Notes: generated from the sequence alone by a model not told the origin. Numbered from the stretch's first letter, positions 49,126 through 58,306 are shown. The stretch: 64,000 bases of DNA from Massilia agrisoli (GCF_020831365.1 NZ_JAJHPV010000004.1:372001-436000); one strand, 5' to 3'. Program-made: numbers and translations.

Positions 49126-51111
49126 ATGGTTAATCAAGACAATCAGGGCTTGCAGGAAAATCGCGTATTCGCACCGCCAGCGGAGTTTGTGGCAAACGCG
49201 GCGATTTCCGGCATGGACGCATACAACAAGCTGTGCGCCGAAGCGGCCGGCGACTACGAAGGCTTCTGGGCACGCCTGGCGCGCGAAAATCTCGACTGGC
49301 ACAAGCCCTTCACCAGCACGCTGGATGAATCGGAAGCCCCTTTCTACAAGTGGTTTGCCGACGGTGAGCTGAATGTCTCGTACAACTGCCTCGACCGCAA
49401 CCTCAAGAACGGCAATGCCGGCAAAACCGCGATCATCTTCGAAGCGGACGACGGCAAGGTTACCCGCGCCACATATCAGGAACTGTACGAAAAAGTCTGC
49501 AAGTTCGCCAACGGCCTGAAGTCGCGCGGCATCAAGAAGGGCGACCGCGTTGTCATCTACATGCCGATGTCGATCGAAGGCGTCGCCGCAATGCAAGCCT
49601 GCGCCCGCATCGGCGCCACCCACTCGGTGGTGTTCGGCGGCTTCTCGGCCAAATCGCTGCAAGAGCGCATCATCGACGCCGGTGCTGTCGCCGTCATCAC
49701 GGCTGACGAACAAATGCGAGGCGGCAAACATCTGCCCCTCAAGACCATCGTCGACGAAGCGCTGGCGCTGGGCGGCTGCACGACGATGAAGGACGTGATC
49801 GTCTACAAGCGCACGGGCGGCAATATTCCTTTCGTCGAAGGCCGCGACACCTGGCTGCACGACCTGGTCGATGCCCAGCCGGCCGAATGCGAGCCGGAAT
49901 GGGTTGGCGCGGAGCACCCGCTGTTCATTCTCTACACCTCCGGTTCGACCGGCACGCCGAAGGGCGTGCAGCACTCGAGCGGCGGCTACCTGCTGTGGGC
50001 CGCGCTGACAATGAAGTGGACCTTCGACCTCAAGCCGAACGACGTGTTCTGGTGCACCGCCGACATCGGCTGGGTGACCGGCCACACGTATATTGCCTAT
50101 GGCCCGCTGGCCGTTGGCGGCACCGAGATCGTGTTCGAAGGCGTGCCGACCTACCCGAACGCCGGCCGCTTCTGGGAAACCATCGACAAGCACAAGGTCA
50201 GCATCTTCTACACGGCGCCGACGGCGATCCGCTCGCTGATCAAGGCGGCGGACGTCGACCCGAAAGTGCATCCGAAGAACTACGACCTGTCCAGCCTGCG
50301 CCTGCTTGGCTCTGTTGGCGAGCCGATCAATCCGGAAGCCTGGATGTGGTACTACAAGAACGTCGGCCGCGAAAAGTGCCCGATTGTCGACACCTTCTGG
50401 CAGACCGAAACGGGCGGCCACATGATTACGCCGCTGCCGGGCGCGACGCCAATGGTGCCCGGTTCGTGCACCTTGCCGCTGCCGGGCATCATGACGGCGA
50501 TTGTCGACGAGGCAGGGCAAGACGTGCCGAACGGGCAGGGCGGTATCCTGGTGGTCAAGCGTCCGTGGCCATCGATGATCCGCACCATCTGGGGCAACCC
50601 GGACCGCTTCAAGACCAGCTACTTCCCTGAAGAACTGGGCGGCCGCATGTACCTGGCTGGCGACGGCGCGATCCGCAACAAGGAGACGGGCTACTTTACG
50701 ATTACCGGCCGCATCGACGACGTGCTGAACGTGTCGGGCCACCGGATGGGCACGATGGAAATCGAATCGGCGCTGGTGGCGAACCCGATCGTCGCGGAAG
50801 CGGCGGTGGTGGGCAAGCCGGACGACACGACGGGCGAATCGATCTGCGCGTTTGTGGTGCTGAAGCAGGCGCGGCCGACGGGCGAAGAAGCCAAGAAGCT
50901 GGCGCTGGAGCTGCGCAACTGGGTAGCCAAGGAGATCGGGCCGATTGCCAAGCCGAAGGAGATCCGTTTCGGCGACAACCTGCCGAAGACGCGTTCGGGC
51001 AAGATCATGCGGCGCCTGCTGCGTGTGCTGGCCAAGGGCGAGACCATTACGCAGGATGTGTCGACGTTGGAGAACCCGGCGATTCTGGAGCAACTGAAAG
51101 AAGCGTCCTGA
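49126..51111 (+). CDS. acs: Acetyl-CoA synthetase Acs
   Basis: AMP-forming acetate-activating enzyme, 661 residues. Characteristic parts: [40 protein letters not shown] (P-loop), [20 protein letters not shown] with the acetate pocket Trp, [20 protein letters not shown], and [14 protein letters not shown]-type C-terminus seen as [20 protein letters not shown], where the Lys is the usual acetylation site. Length is normal. It is monocistronic, followed by tRNA-Ser. Confidence 0.97.
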   Translation: MVNQDNQGLQENRVFAPPAEFVANAAISGMDAYNKLCAEAAGDYEGFWARLARENLDWHKPFTSTLDESEAPFYKWFADGELNVSYNCLDRNLKNGNAGKTAIIFEADDGKVTRATYQELYEKVCKFANGLKSRGIKKGDRVVIYMPMSIEGVAAMQACARIGATHSVVFGGFSAKSLQERIIDAGAVAVITADEQMRGGKHLPLKTIVDEALALGGCTTMKDVIVYKRTGGNIPFVEGRDTWLHDLVDAQPAECEPEWVGAEHPLFILYTSGSTGTPKGVQHSSGGYLLWAALTMKWTFDLKPNDVFWCTADIGWVTGHTYIAYGPLAVGGTEIVFEGVPTYPNAGRFWETIDKHKVSIFYTAPTAIRSLIKAADVDPKVHPKNYDLSSLRLLGSVGEPINPEAWMWYYKNVGREKCPIVDTFWQTETGGHMITPLPGATPMVPGSCTLPLPGIMTAIVDEAGQDVPNGQGGILVVKRPWPSMIRTIWGNPDRFKTSYFPEELGGRMYLAGDGAIRNKETGYFTITGRIDDVLNVSGHRMGTMEIESALVANPIVAEAAVVGKPDDTTGESICAFVVLKQARPTGEEAKKLALELRNWVAKEIGPIAKPKEIRFGDNLPKTRSGKIMRRLLRVLAKGETITQDVSTLENPAILEQLKEAS

Positions 51112-51211
51112 TAGCATGTCGTTCCCGCGCAAGCCTCGGCGGCCCCGCGGGAACCCATGCCAAGCTGGCTAAACGGCTGCCCCTAAATTTCTCCATACTC
51201 AACAGAATCTT

Positions 51212-51220
51212 TGCTATAAT
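51212..51220 (+). promoter_or_regulatory. Extended -10 promoter of tRNA-Ser
   Basis: TGCTATAAT is a perfect extended -10 box, 28 bases before the tRNA 5' end; the -35 region (near 51192) is weak, as is usual with extended -10 promoters. Confidence 0.55.
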
Positions 51221-51248
51221 CTGCGGCTTCGTGAAAGCGAAGAAGCAG

Positions 51249-51338
51249 GAGAGATGGATGAGTGGTTGAAGTCGCACGCCTGGAAAGCGTGTATAGGTTC
51301 ATAGCCTATCGGGGGTTCGAATCCCCCTCTCTCCGCCA
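51249..51338 (+). tRNA. tRNA-Ser (anticodon GGA)
   Basis: 90-nt class II tRNA: acceptor GGAGAGA pairs with TCTCTCC, discriminator G, encoded CCA; anticodon loop CTGGAAA with anticodon GGA; long variable arm (TATAGGTTCATAGCCTATC), as in tRNA-Ser. Its 3' end is the integration target of the degraded element that follows. Confidence 0.97.
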
Positions 51339-51342
51339 GGAA
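51318..51342 (+). repeat. Direct repeat, left copy (attachment-site candidate in tRNA-Ser 3' end)
   Basis: A 25-bp sequence beginning CGAATCCCCCTCTCTCCGCC spans the T-arm/acceptor end of tRNA-Ser and 4 bases beyond. An exact second copy lies at 51481-51505. This is how tRNA-targeted integrases leave att sites. Confidence 0.75.
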
Positions 51343-51354
51343 TACAATGTAAAA

Positions 51355-51379
51355 AAGGCTACCCTCGGGTAGCCTTTTT
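51355..51379 (+). terminator. Terminator of tRNA-Ser
   Basis: AAGGCTACCC/GGGTAGCCTT perfect 10-bp stem with a 2-base tip and a T-tract, directly after the tRNA. A copy of this whole block is found at 54168-54224. Confidence 0.8.
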
Positions 51380-51390
51380 GCATTGTTTCA

Positions 51391-51438
51391 TGGCGGAGAG
51401 AAGCAGAGCCCCTGCGGGCTCTGCGGGGGGGATTCGAA
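51391..51438. repeat. Inverted copy of the tRNA-Ser 3' end split by a palindrome
   Basis: TGGCGGAGAG (51391-51400) and GGGGGATTCGAA (51427-51438) are the reverse complement of the tRNA-Ser 3' end; between them a 26-base insert forms a perfect 9-bp hairpin (GCAGAGCCC/GGGCTCTGC, 51403-51424). Together with the direct copy at 51481-51505 this makes a large inverted repeat. Confidence 0.6.
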
Positions 51439-51480
51439 AGCGGTCGCCCTGCAGGGCGCCGCGGGGTCGCGGGACGTGAC

Positions 51481-51505
51481 CGAATCCCCCTCTCTCCGCC
51501 AGGAA
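51481..51505 (+). repeat. Direct repeat, right copy of the tRNA-Ser att-like sequence
   Basis: Exact 25-bp repeat of 51318-51342, followed at 51535-51576 by a terminator-like hairpin (AAGCCCGCGAT/ATCGCGGGCTT and Ts). It marks an earlier integration event next to the tRNA. Confidence 0.7.
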
Positions 51506-51534
51506 CAAGTAGTTTGACATCCAAAGATGCTCAG

Positions 51535-51576
51535 AAGCCCGCGATTCTCCCAATGAGATCGCGGGCTTTTCGTTTT
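51535..51576 (+). terminator. Terminator-like hairpin downstream of the second tRNA-end copy
   Basis: AAGCCCGCGAT (51535-51545) and ATCGCGGGCTT (51558-51568) form a perfect 11-bp stem with a 12-base loop, followed by TTCGTTTT. Confidence 0.7.
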
Positions 51577-51679
51577 AGGAGCACTTTTTGTGCTCATTAA
51601 AATCCAGCAAATTTGTCGCTATGGTTGACGGTATCCAGAGATACCGCTAAAACGGATACCGCCACCTGCCGAAACTCGC

Positions 51680-52235
51680 AGTCCCCTTACCGACATCCAG
51701 CCCCGCACAGCGAAGCCCAAAGACAAGCCTTACAAGCTGTCGGACGGCGGCGGTCTTTTACCTCTTGATCAATACCGACGGTGCGAAGTGTTGGCGCATT
51801 GACTACCGGTATGGCGTTGCCGTCGAACACTGGCCTTCGGCAAGTATCCTGAGGTCACGCTCGCGGAAGCCCGCGACAAGCGCCTGGCCGCTCGCAAGTT
51901 GCTCGACCAGGGGACTGACCCAGCCAAGAGAAGAAGGAGCGCCAGCGCGAGCTGAGTGAGGCCAACGGCAATACCTTTGAAAAGCTGGCCCGCGAGTGGC
52001 ACAGCAAGAAGCTGCCGACGTGGAGCGCAGATACCGCACGGACACGATACGGCGGCTGGGAGTCGACATCTTTCCGCAGATCGGTTCCATGCCCATCTGC
52101 TCGGGCAAGGACCAGCACTGCTCGCAGCGCTGCGTAAGATCGAAAGCCGGGGTGCGCACGAAATCGCGCACCGTATCAAGGCGACGTGTGCCCGCATGTT
52201 CAGCTACGCCCATCAGCAGGGTTGCCAGGGCGGGA
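51680..52235 (+). pseudogene. Remnant of a P4-type tyrosine integrase
   Basis: N-terminal half of a phage/island integrase with several frameshifts. In different frames one reads [108 protein letters not shown] and RIKATCARMFSYAHQQG. This is the DUF4102 and core-binding part. The start codon position now reads AGT, and the C-terminal catalytic domain (RxxR...Y) is absent; the DUF262 gene begins where it should continue. It lies right after tRNA-Ser, the typical place for such an integrase. Confidence 0.85.
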
Positions 52236-52260
52236 GGCTTGTTAGCCCCCGCGGCGAGAT

Positions 52261-53772
52261 CTATTTATGCCCTGATTTTGTGAGCCCAACCGGAAGCTGA
52301 AGATTTGATAGATCATGTTCCAAGGCAGTCATGAGGTTTGCTTGGATCAAGACAAATCGGCCAGGGTCCAAAGACTCGGGCGACGTTTCCCCGCCAAGTT
52401 TTTGGAACGTCGCGCCGATCTTCTTCTTTTTGGCTTTTACGTTCGTTGCCTTGCCATGATCGACATCGTGCTGCAAATCTGTTCGTAGCGCGTTCACATC
52501 GATAAATGATTGCGGCATTGAGTCGTTCAAACGGTCACCCGGTCCTTCCCAAAATAGAAAATATAGGTTGTCAACGAATGTCTGATACTGCATTAAATTC
52601 GTAATTTGCTCCCGCATATTAGCTTGGGCGGTAGCCGTCTTGTTTGTAGCTTTAAATAAATCCTTACCATGTATGGCACTGTAGGCCGTGTTTAGCCTGG
52701 ACACGTGTGCAGTAATTAATTTCCCGAGTTCGGAAATTCGCCCACTGATTCCACTCTCTTTGAGAGCCGCAGTGTCAAACGCCCCCGCTAACGCGCCGCT
52801 GTGAACCAACGCCTTTCTAAGCAAGATCTCATGACGGGTTTTAGCACCGGCTTTTACGTTAGCATTGATCGATTTCTGAAATCGAACGAAATCCGCGTCG
52901 GTTGCAGCTTGACCTAATTCAACTTGCGTCGCTAGGTCTTGCATGAATTTCCGCACGAAAGTCGCGAAATCGCCTTCCAGACCGGATTCTTTACCCGTGG
53001 CGACCAAGCGGCATGCCAGCGTAGCGACCGACTGAACGATTGTCCTGTTTTTAAGCACAGGCTCCGGGGCGGGGAAAGCCTTTGCCAGGAATGCGAATGC
53101 CTTAGATATGCGCTTCGCCGCTGCCGACGACGGCGAAAAATTCACTTGCGAAGCGAAAACCGCTTTTATGTCGTCATAGCGTAAGCCAGCATCGACAGAC
53201 TCTACCTCTATCATCGCGACCTTGGACGCAATATCGAAGTGGGCGAAGCGAGTGTCCGGCACTGCAATAGATACCTTGAAGAACGGCAGTTGAGGTAATT
53301 TTTTGCAGAAATTCCTCAGGTTCCCGTGCTCGGCGTTCAGCTTTTCGCTGGCAGTAAGAGGCAGTCCTTGCTGGAGGCGCTGGAAAAACGCTTTGAGTTC
53401 AACCTCGTTTGTTTCTGAGATCTCATCGTAATCGATTTCGTAATCATCGAAGGCATCACTTAGCGTAGGGCTAAGATCCTTGTAGAAATGCCCGCCAAAT
53501 TCCTGAGCTGATTCTTCTGACAGGGAGAGTTCGTTCGAAAAGAAATTGAAGATCGCATTGAGACGTTGCTGGCCATCTACAACTTCGAATTGGTCAGAGC
53601 CGACTTTGACTAAATAGAACTTCGGAAGGCGCCAGCCTCGTAGGATGCTGTCGATAAGAAGTTGCTTCTTTTTTTGATCCCAGACCTTCGTCCGCTGCCA
53701 ATCCGGGATCTCATAGCGATCACGGCGTTTATACAACTTATCTAGCGCTCTGCGTTCTAATTTGATCTTCAT
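52261..53772 (-). CDS. DUF262-domain protein of unknown function (island cargo)
   Basis: 503-residue protein with an N-terminal DUF262 (GmrS-like ParB/Srx fold) domain: RYEIPDWQRTKVWDQKKKQL, IDSILRGWRLPKFYLVKVGS and the diagnostic VVDGQQRLNAIFNFF at about residue 65. Later LTASEKLNAEHGNLRNF also fits the family. The long C-terminal part is mostly helical, and no HNH/DUF1524 nuclease motif is visible. It is clearly lower in GC than the rest and lies in the tRNA-Ser scar, so it came by transfer. DUF262 proteins often act in phage defence; that role here is inference. Confidence 0.75.
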   Translation of the reverse strand: MKIKLERRALDKLYKRRDRYEIPDWQRTKVWDQKKKQLLIDSILRGWRLPKFYLVKVGSDQFEVVDGQQRLNAIFNFFSNELSLSEESAQEFGGHFYKDLSPTLSDAFDDYEIDYDEISETNEVELKAFFQRLQQGLPLTASEKLNAEHGNLRNFCKKLPQLPFFKVSIAVPDTRFAHFDIASKVAMIEVESVDAGLRYDDIKAVFASQVNFSPSSAAAKRISKAFAFLAKAFPAPEPVLKNRTIVQSVATLACRLVATGKESGLEGDFATFVRKFMQDLATQVELGQAATDADFVRFQKSINANVKAGAKTRHEILLRKALVHSGALAGAFDTAALKESGISGRISELGKLITAHVSRLNTAYSAIHGKDLFKATNKTATAQANMREQITNLMQYQTFVDNLYFLFWEGPGDRLNDSMPQSFIDVNALRTDLQHDVDHGKATNVKAKKKKIGATFQKLGGETSPESLDPGRFVLIQANLMTALEHDLSNLQLPVGLTKSGHK

Positions 53773-54495
53773 ATCTTCTTCAGTTAATTACAAATGCAAT
53801 CAAAGCCCCATGAAGAGATCATCCTCATTCACCCGGAGGGGCGACGGCGTGCCATGCTGGCACTGCCCAGTAACGTATACTAATTCATCATTCTTCAATC
53901 GTGACATCTTTCGAAGGAAAGGAGGGCAGCTTGTTAAAATGGTACGAGCAAGAGAACTTTCCCTGCCCTAGATCATACAATTCCAACGTATTTGAACAAG
54001 ATTACGTCACTGGAAGGATCGCTTTTTTGTCCCTGCAGGGGCTATGCTCTCGCTCTGCAATGCGAAAATTATGACGGTATCAGTGACGGTATTTGATCGG
54101 CCAGCGTGTCTACAGCCTAGTATTTATGCGGTTTCGGGGCTTGATTGGACTCCCCCTCGCGAATATAAATGTCAAAAGGCTACCCTCGGGTAGCCTTTTG
54201 CATTGTTTCATGGCGGAGAGAAGCCGCGCCCCTGGGGGCGGCGGGCCGGCAAGAGTATGGCTATTTCACCTTAACCCTCAGGAAAATGATTTCAGTGTAC
54301 CGTTGAGAATGCCCTCCAGAAACATCGTCGTTGTCCTCGGCCAACAAATTCAGTGAGGATGAGCGCCGCCGTTGGTTGGTGGGCGAGATGGAAGATCGCG
54401 TCTTGCAAGAAGAATTAGATTTCGTGCTTTAAACTTTTCCAAGTGACAGCTATGATTGGGCGCTTTTAACACCAATCTATTGAACTGGAGTGCGG
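53773..54495. other. Right border of the tRNA-Ser island, no convincing gene
   Basis: More than 700 bases of mixed composition. It holds GACGGTAT repeats (54073-54091) like the one in front of the integrase remnant (51628), a TCCCCCT remnant of the tRNA end at 54151-54157 and the duplicated terminator block (54168-54224). Short open frames here have no ribosome site or family resemblance and I do not call them genes. Confidence 0.5.
54168..54224 (+). repeat. Second copy of the tRNA-Ser terminator block
   Basis: Almost identical to 51346-51404: the AAGGCTACCC/GGGTAGCCTT terminator, then GCATTGTTTCATGGCGGAGA and GAAGC. It differs by a 2-base indel. It marks the right end of the inserted segment and, like the left copy, is followed by a GC-rich hairpin. 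Confidence 0.75.
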
Positions 54496-56478
54496 ATGAC
54501 CACGTTGGCGCAAGCGGGACCTAGAGAAATTACTGTCCGGGGCATCCTGCTCGGCATTGTCATTACACTGATCTTTACAGCGGCCCAGGTCTACCTTGGC
54601 CTGAAGGTCGGCCTCACCTTCGCCACCTCGATTCCGGCGGCGGTTATTTCGATGGCGCTGCTGTCCGCCTTCCACAATGCCACGATCCAGGAAAACAACA
54701 TCGTCCAGACCATCGCCTCGGCGGCGGGCACGCTGGCGTCTGTCATCTTCGTTCTGCCTGGCCTGTTGATGATCGGCTGGTGGGCAAACGTGCCGTTCTG
54801 GCCCACTTTCGGCGCCTGCGCCATCGGCGGCGTGCTCGGTGTGATGTACACCGTGCCGCTGCGGCGCGCGCTGGTGTCGCAGTCCGACCTGCCCTATCCT
54901 GAAGGCGTGGCCGCTGCCGAAGTGCTGAAGGTTGGCACGTCCTCGCGCAGCGGCGCGGCCGAAGGCAAGGTCGGCCTGATGGCAGTGGTCTGGGGCAGCA
55001 TCGCCTCCGCGCTGTTTGCCGCCGCCGCCGGCGCCAAGCTGCTGGCCGCCGAAGTCGCCGTCCACTTCAAGGTCGGCCAGGGCGCAACCGGCATCGGCGC
55101 GGCAAGTTCGCTCGCGCTGCTCGGCGCCGGCCACCTGATGGGCATCACCGTGGGCCTGGCCATGCTGGCCGGCCTGGTCATCGCCTGGGGTGTGCTGGTC
55201 CCGCTGCTCACCGCGATGGAGCCGTCAGCCACGCTTTCGGCAGCCGAACACGCTGGCAGCGTCTGGAGTTCCAAGGTGCGCATCATCGGCGCCGGCGCCA
55301 TTGGCGCGGCAGCGATCGTTACCTTGGCCGGCCTGGCCAAGCCAGTCATCGGCGGCCTGCGCTCTGCGCTGGAAGCGTCGCGCGCGGCCAAGGTCGACGG
55401 CGCAGTCATCCCGCGCTCGGAACAGGACCTGCCGATCTTTATCGTCGGCCTGGTCACCCTGATCATGATGGTGCCGGCCGGCTGGCTGCTGGCTACCTTC
55501 CTGCAGGACGGCGTGCTGGCTAGCCTGGCGTTTCCGCTGGTCGCCGTCGGCGTCGGCTACATTCTCGTCGCCGGCATTTTCGCCGCCGCAGTCTGCGGCT
55601 ACATGGCCGGCCTGATCGGCTCGTCGAATTCGCCGGTGTCGGGCATCGCCATCCTCACCATCCTCGGCGCCTCGCTCAGCGTGGGCATGGTGGGCAAGCA
55701 CATGATGGGGCCGGAAGTGGCCCATGCGCTGGTGGCGTTCGCGCTGTTCGTCACCACCGTGGTGCTGGCAGTGGCCGTGATCGGCAATGACAACCTGCAG
55801 GACCTGAAGACCGGCCAGCTGGTCGGCGCAACGCCATGGAAGCAGCAGGTCGCGCTGCTGATCGGCGTGGGCGCAGGTTCCGCCGTGGTGCCGCCGGTGC
55901 TCGAGCTGCTCAACCGCGCCAACGGCTTCGCCGGCGCGCCCAACCTGCAAGCCATCTCCGACAATCCGCTCGCCGCGCCGCAGGCGACGCTGATCTCGAC
56001 CCTGGCCAAAGGCGTGATCGGCAACGACCTGCCATGGGACCTTGTGATGTACGGCGCCTTGCTCGGCCTCGGCCTGGTGATCGTCAACTTCCTCATCAAG
56101 GCCGCCAGCAAGGACCGCTACAGCCTGCCGCCTTTGGGCGTGGGCCTCGCCATCTACCTGCCTAGCGCCGTTACGGCTCCCGTGGTGGTCGGCGCGGTGG
56201 CCGGCTGGCTGTTCGAACGCGCAGTCAGCAGCGCCACGTGGGGCGAGGCGGCCAAGCGCATGGCAGTGCTGGTCATGTCCGGCTTCATCGTCGGCGAAAG
56301 CTTGTTCAACGTGGCACTGGCCGGCCTGATCGTGGCCTCGGGCGTCGGCGAACCGCTTGCAATCACCACTGGCATGGGCGAACATACGCAGATGCTGATC
56401 GCCCTGTTCGTCGGTGGCGCCCTTGTCAGCAGCCTGTATCGCTGGGCCGCCAAGAGTGCGCGCCGCATCGAGGCCTGA
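54496..56478 (+). CDS. OPT-family oligopeptide transporter
   Basis: Polytopic inner-membrane transporter of 660 residues, many helices. Family signs are ITVRGILLGIVITLIFTAAQ, VYLGLKVGLTFATSIPAAVI, NATIQENNIVQTIASAAGTL (the OPT NxxQxxASA region), RRALVSQSDLPYPEGVAAAE, and GSSNSPVSGIAILTILGASL. Substrates of bacterial OPT members can be peptides or metal chelates; which one applies here is unknown. GGAG lies before the ATG at 54496. It is the first core gene right of the island. No regulator is adjacent. Confidence 0.92.
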   Translation: MTTLAQAGPREITVRGILLGIVITLIFTAAQVYLGLKVGLTFATSIPAAVISMALLSAFHNATIQENNIVQTIASAAGTLASVIFVLPGLLMIGWWANVPFWPTFGACAIGGVLGVMYTVPLRRALVSQSDLPYPEGVAAAEVLKVGTSSRSGAAEGKVGLMAVVWGSIASALFAAAAGAKLLAAEVAVHFKVGQGATGIGAASSLALLGAGHLMGITVGLAMLAGLVIAWGVLVPLLTAMEPSATLSAAEHAGSVWSSKVRIIGAGAIGAAAIVTLAGLAKPVIGGLRSALEASRAAKVDGAVIPRSEQDLPIFIVGLVTLIMMVPAGWLLATFLQDGVLASLAFPLVAVGVGYILVAGIFAAAVCGYMAGLIGSSNSPVSGIAILTILGASLSVGMVGKHMMGPEVAHALVAFALFVTTVVLAVAVIGNDNLQDLKTGQLVGATPWKQQVALLIGVGAGSAVVPPVLELLNRANGFAGAPNLQAISDNPLAAPQATLISTLAKGVIGNDLPWDLVMYGALLGLGLVIVNFLIKAASKDRYSLPPLGVGLAIYLPSAVTAPVVVGAVAGWLFERAVSSATWGEAAKRMAVLVMSGFIVGESLFNVALAGLIVASGVGEPLAITTGMGEHTQMLIALFVGGALVSSLYRWAAKSARRIEA

Positions 56479-56517
56479 TACGCGCATGCTGTCGTCCCGT
56501 CATGAAAGGTTCGGTTG

Positions 56518-57432
56518 ATGTCCTCAGCCAAGCCCCCGGTCCGTGTGTTGCCGCCGCTGGCAGCGTCGCGGGCCACATCGCCCGAAGAAGCGCTGGCAAA
56601 ACAGCACATGCGCGAGGCGAGGGATGCGCTGGTGCGCGGCGTGACGTCGATCCAGGAAATGCGTGACGCGATCAAGCACGCGGCGCGCAGCCTGCCGGCG
56701 ATTTCCGAGGTCCCGCGCGTACGCGCGCCCGATGCCGCGGCGTTTCGCGCGCGCGCCGCCGCCGGCCTGCCATTTCTGGTTACCGGGATCGTCAGCCGCT
56801 GGCCGCTGTCGGTGCTGCCCCCGCACACGCTGCGCGAACGCTTCAGCCACCTGCCGGTGAGGGCGAGGGTAGGCGACTACATCAACACGGCATTCGCGCC
56901 GGACCGCGCGATGCAGGATATGTCGATGCTTGAGTATCTCGAGCTGGTCGAGAGCGGCGCGCCCGGCTTGCCGCCGTACCTGGGCAATCTTGAACTGCGC
57001 GAGCTGAACGGCTTGTGCCATTGGCCCGCCTACTTCGACAAGATGGGGCCCCCGCGCTTCTGGATCGGTCCTGCGGGAACGGTAACGCCGCTGCATTGCG
57101 ACTACGACGACAATATCTTCGCGCAGGTGTGGGGCAGCAAACGCATCTTCCTGTCGCCGCCGCACCATGATGAATTCCTGTATCCGCGCGAGGCGAACGC
57201 CATCCTGTTCGGCTCGCCGTTTGACCCCGAGTCGCCCGACTACACGCAGTTTCCGCTGGCGCGCAACGCGTCGATGATCGAATGCGTCGTCCATCCCGGC
57301 GACATGCTGTATGTGCCGGCGGGCTGGTATCACCAGGTCCGCGCGCTGACGTTTTCGCTTTCCGCCAACCGGTGGGCGAGGGCGGTGCCGTTTGCCCTGA
57401 GTGGAGACCTGCTGATCCAGCGGCCGGCATAA
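56518..57432 (+). CDS. JmjC/cupin-8 domain protein, predicted Fe(II)/2-oxoglutarate oxygenase
   Basis: A 304-residue protein. After a basic helical N-terminus (about 100 residues) comes a cupin domain: FWIGPAGTVTPLHCDYDDNI, where His-x-Asp would bind iron, VWGSKRIFLSPPHHDEFLYP, and VVHPGDMLYVPAGWYHQVRA with the second iron His. This HxD...H triad is that of JmjC-type hydroxylases, such as those acting on ribosomal proteins or other substrates. Substrate not predictable. It starts 39 bases after the OPT gene on the same strand, perhaps one transcript. Its end is followed by a terminator pointing the other way. Confidence 0.85.
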   Translation: MSSAKPPVRVLPPLAASRATSPEEALAKQHMREARDALVRGVTSIQEMRDAIKHAARSLPAISEVPRVRAPDAAAFRARAAAGLPFLVTGIVSRWPLSVLPPHTLRERFSHLPVRARVGDYINTAFAPDRAMQDMSMLEYLELVESGAPGLPPYLGNLELRELNGLCHWPAYFDKMGPPRFWIGPAGTVTPLHCDYDDNIFAQVWGSKRIFLSPPHHDEFLYPREANAILFGSPFDPESPDYTQFPLARNASMIECVVHPGDMLYVPAGWYHQVRALTFSLSANRWARAVPFALSGDLLIQRPA

Positions 57433-57456
57433 AAAAGGGCCATCCGCAGATGGCCC
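57431..57456 (-). terminator. Terminator of the minus-strand sialidase-like operon
   Basis: GGGCCATC/GATGGCCC 8-bp stem with a 4-base loop; on the minus strand it ends in six Ts. It lies 23 bases after the last gene of the 57479-60186 operon and close to the end of the cupin gene. Confidence 0.8.
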
Positions 57457-57478
57457 AGATAGTGGAACCTGGCAGTCC

Positions 57479-58291
57479 TTACGGCGCGCCGACTGCGCCC
57501 GCGCCGGCGCTGAGCAGCCAGGCCATCATCAGCAGGAACAGCACGACCGTCACGAACAAGGTCGATACCCGGCGCGCGTCCGCGGCGTTTTCAAACACCG
57601 GCGGCTTGCCGTAGGCAACACCAATGAAATACGCGGTGAACACCGTTGCCAGGTAATGCACTGCGCCGAACATCTCGCCCAGCTCGCCCTTGCGCGGGTG
57701 CTCGATCAGCAGGTGCGACAGGATGACCAGGACCAGGTAAGCGACCGCGGCCGACAGCGGCGGCAAGTACAGCCCCATCGACTCGACCCAGCGCTGCACG
57801 CCTGGCCGCGAACGGGCGATCAGGGGCAGGATCAGGTTGTGGGTGATGCCGGCAATGAAGATCAGCTTCAGCAGCACCGTCTTGTGCAGGCTGGCACTTC
57901 CCAGCGCGAGGTTGTGCAGGTTGGTCTCCGCCTGGCGGTTGTTCTCAAGGAAGAATTCCGGCGATTGCACGTTCAGGATGCGCTGGAACCAGCTGATTTC
58001 TTCCAGTGCGGCCAACGCCGTCAATGCGCTCAAGCCAACCAGTGCCAGCAGTTCCAGGCTGACGCGCGGGGCGCGCTTCCAGCGCTCGCTTGCGACAAAG
58101 CCAAGCAGCACCGAGATGACCGCGAAGCAGAGGAACTGCATCCATTCGACGATGCCGTCTTCGCCGAGCAAGCGCCACAGCTGCGCCGGGTCGGGGCCGG
58201 ACCAGGCCACTGCGAGCGCCAGCACGGCTGCATTGACCGCGATACCTGCCGCGATCACAGGATGCGAATACCATTTACGAGTTACCACCAA
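57479..58291 (-). CDS. Hypothetical polytopic membrane protein with EEISW motif
   Basis: 270-residue membrane protein with six or seven predicted helices. A conserved-looking loop has LAALEEISWFQRILNVQSPE followed by NNRQAETNLHNLALGS, a pattern I recall in unknown-function membrane proteins. No enzyme or transporter family is recognised. It is the third gene of an operon with a sialidase-like protein and another membrane protein; 15 bases separate it from the latter. Followed by a terminator. Confidence 0.7.
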   Translation of the reverse strand: MVVTRKWYSHPVIAAGIAVNAAVLALAVAWSGPDPAQLWRLLGEDGIVEWMQFLCFAVISVLLGFVASERWKRAPRVSLELLALVGLSALTALAALEEISWFQRILNVQSPEFFLENNRQAETNLHNLALGSASLHKTVLLKLIFIAGITHNLILPLIARSRPGVQRWVESMGLYLPPLSAAVAYLVLVILSHLLIEHPRKGELGEMFGAVHYLATVFTAYFIGVAYGKPPVFENAADARRVSTLFVTVVLFLLMMAWLLSAGAGAVGAP

Positions 58292-58306
58292 GCTTACTCC
58301 TTGTTA

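Noticed and set aside
49102-51132. Minus-strand open frame of 676 codons opposite acs
   Set aside because: High-GC antisense frame; acs on the plus strand has complete motifs.
51385-51440. Possible second tRNA gene from tRNA-like pieces
   Set aside because: Only the 3' end is present, in inverted form and interrupted by a hairpin; no anticodon arm.
53762-53971. Small plus-strand open frame of 69 codons upstream of the DUF262 gene
   Set aside because: No ribosome site, no recognisable domain, and overlap with the DUF262 start region; likely chance.
54093-54356. Open frame of 87 codons at the right island border
   Set aside because: It runs through the terminator repeat and tRNA-end remnant, so it is unlikely to be a gene.
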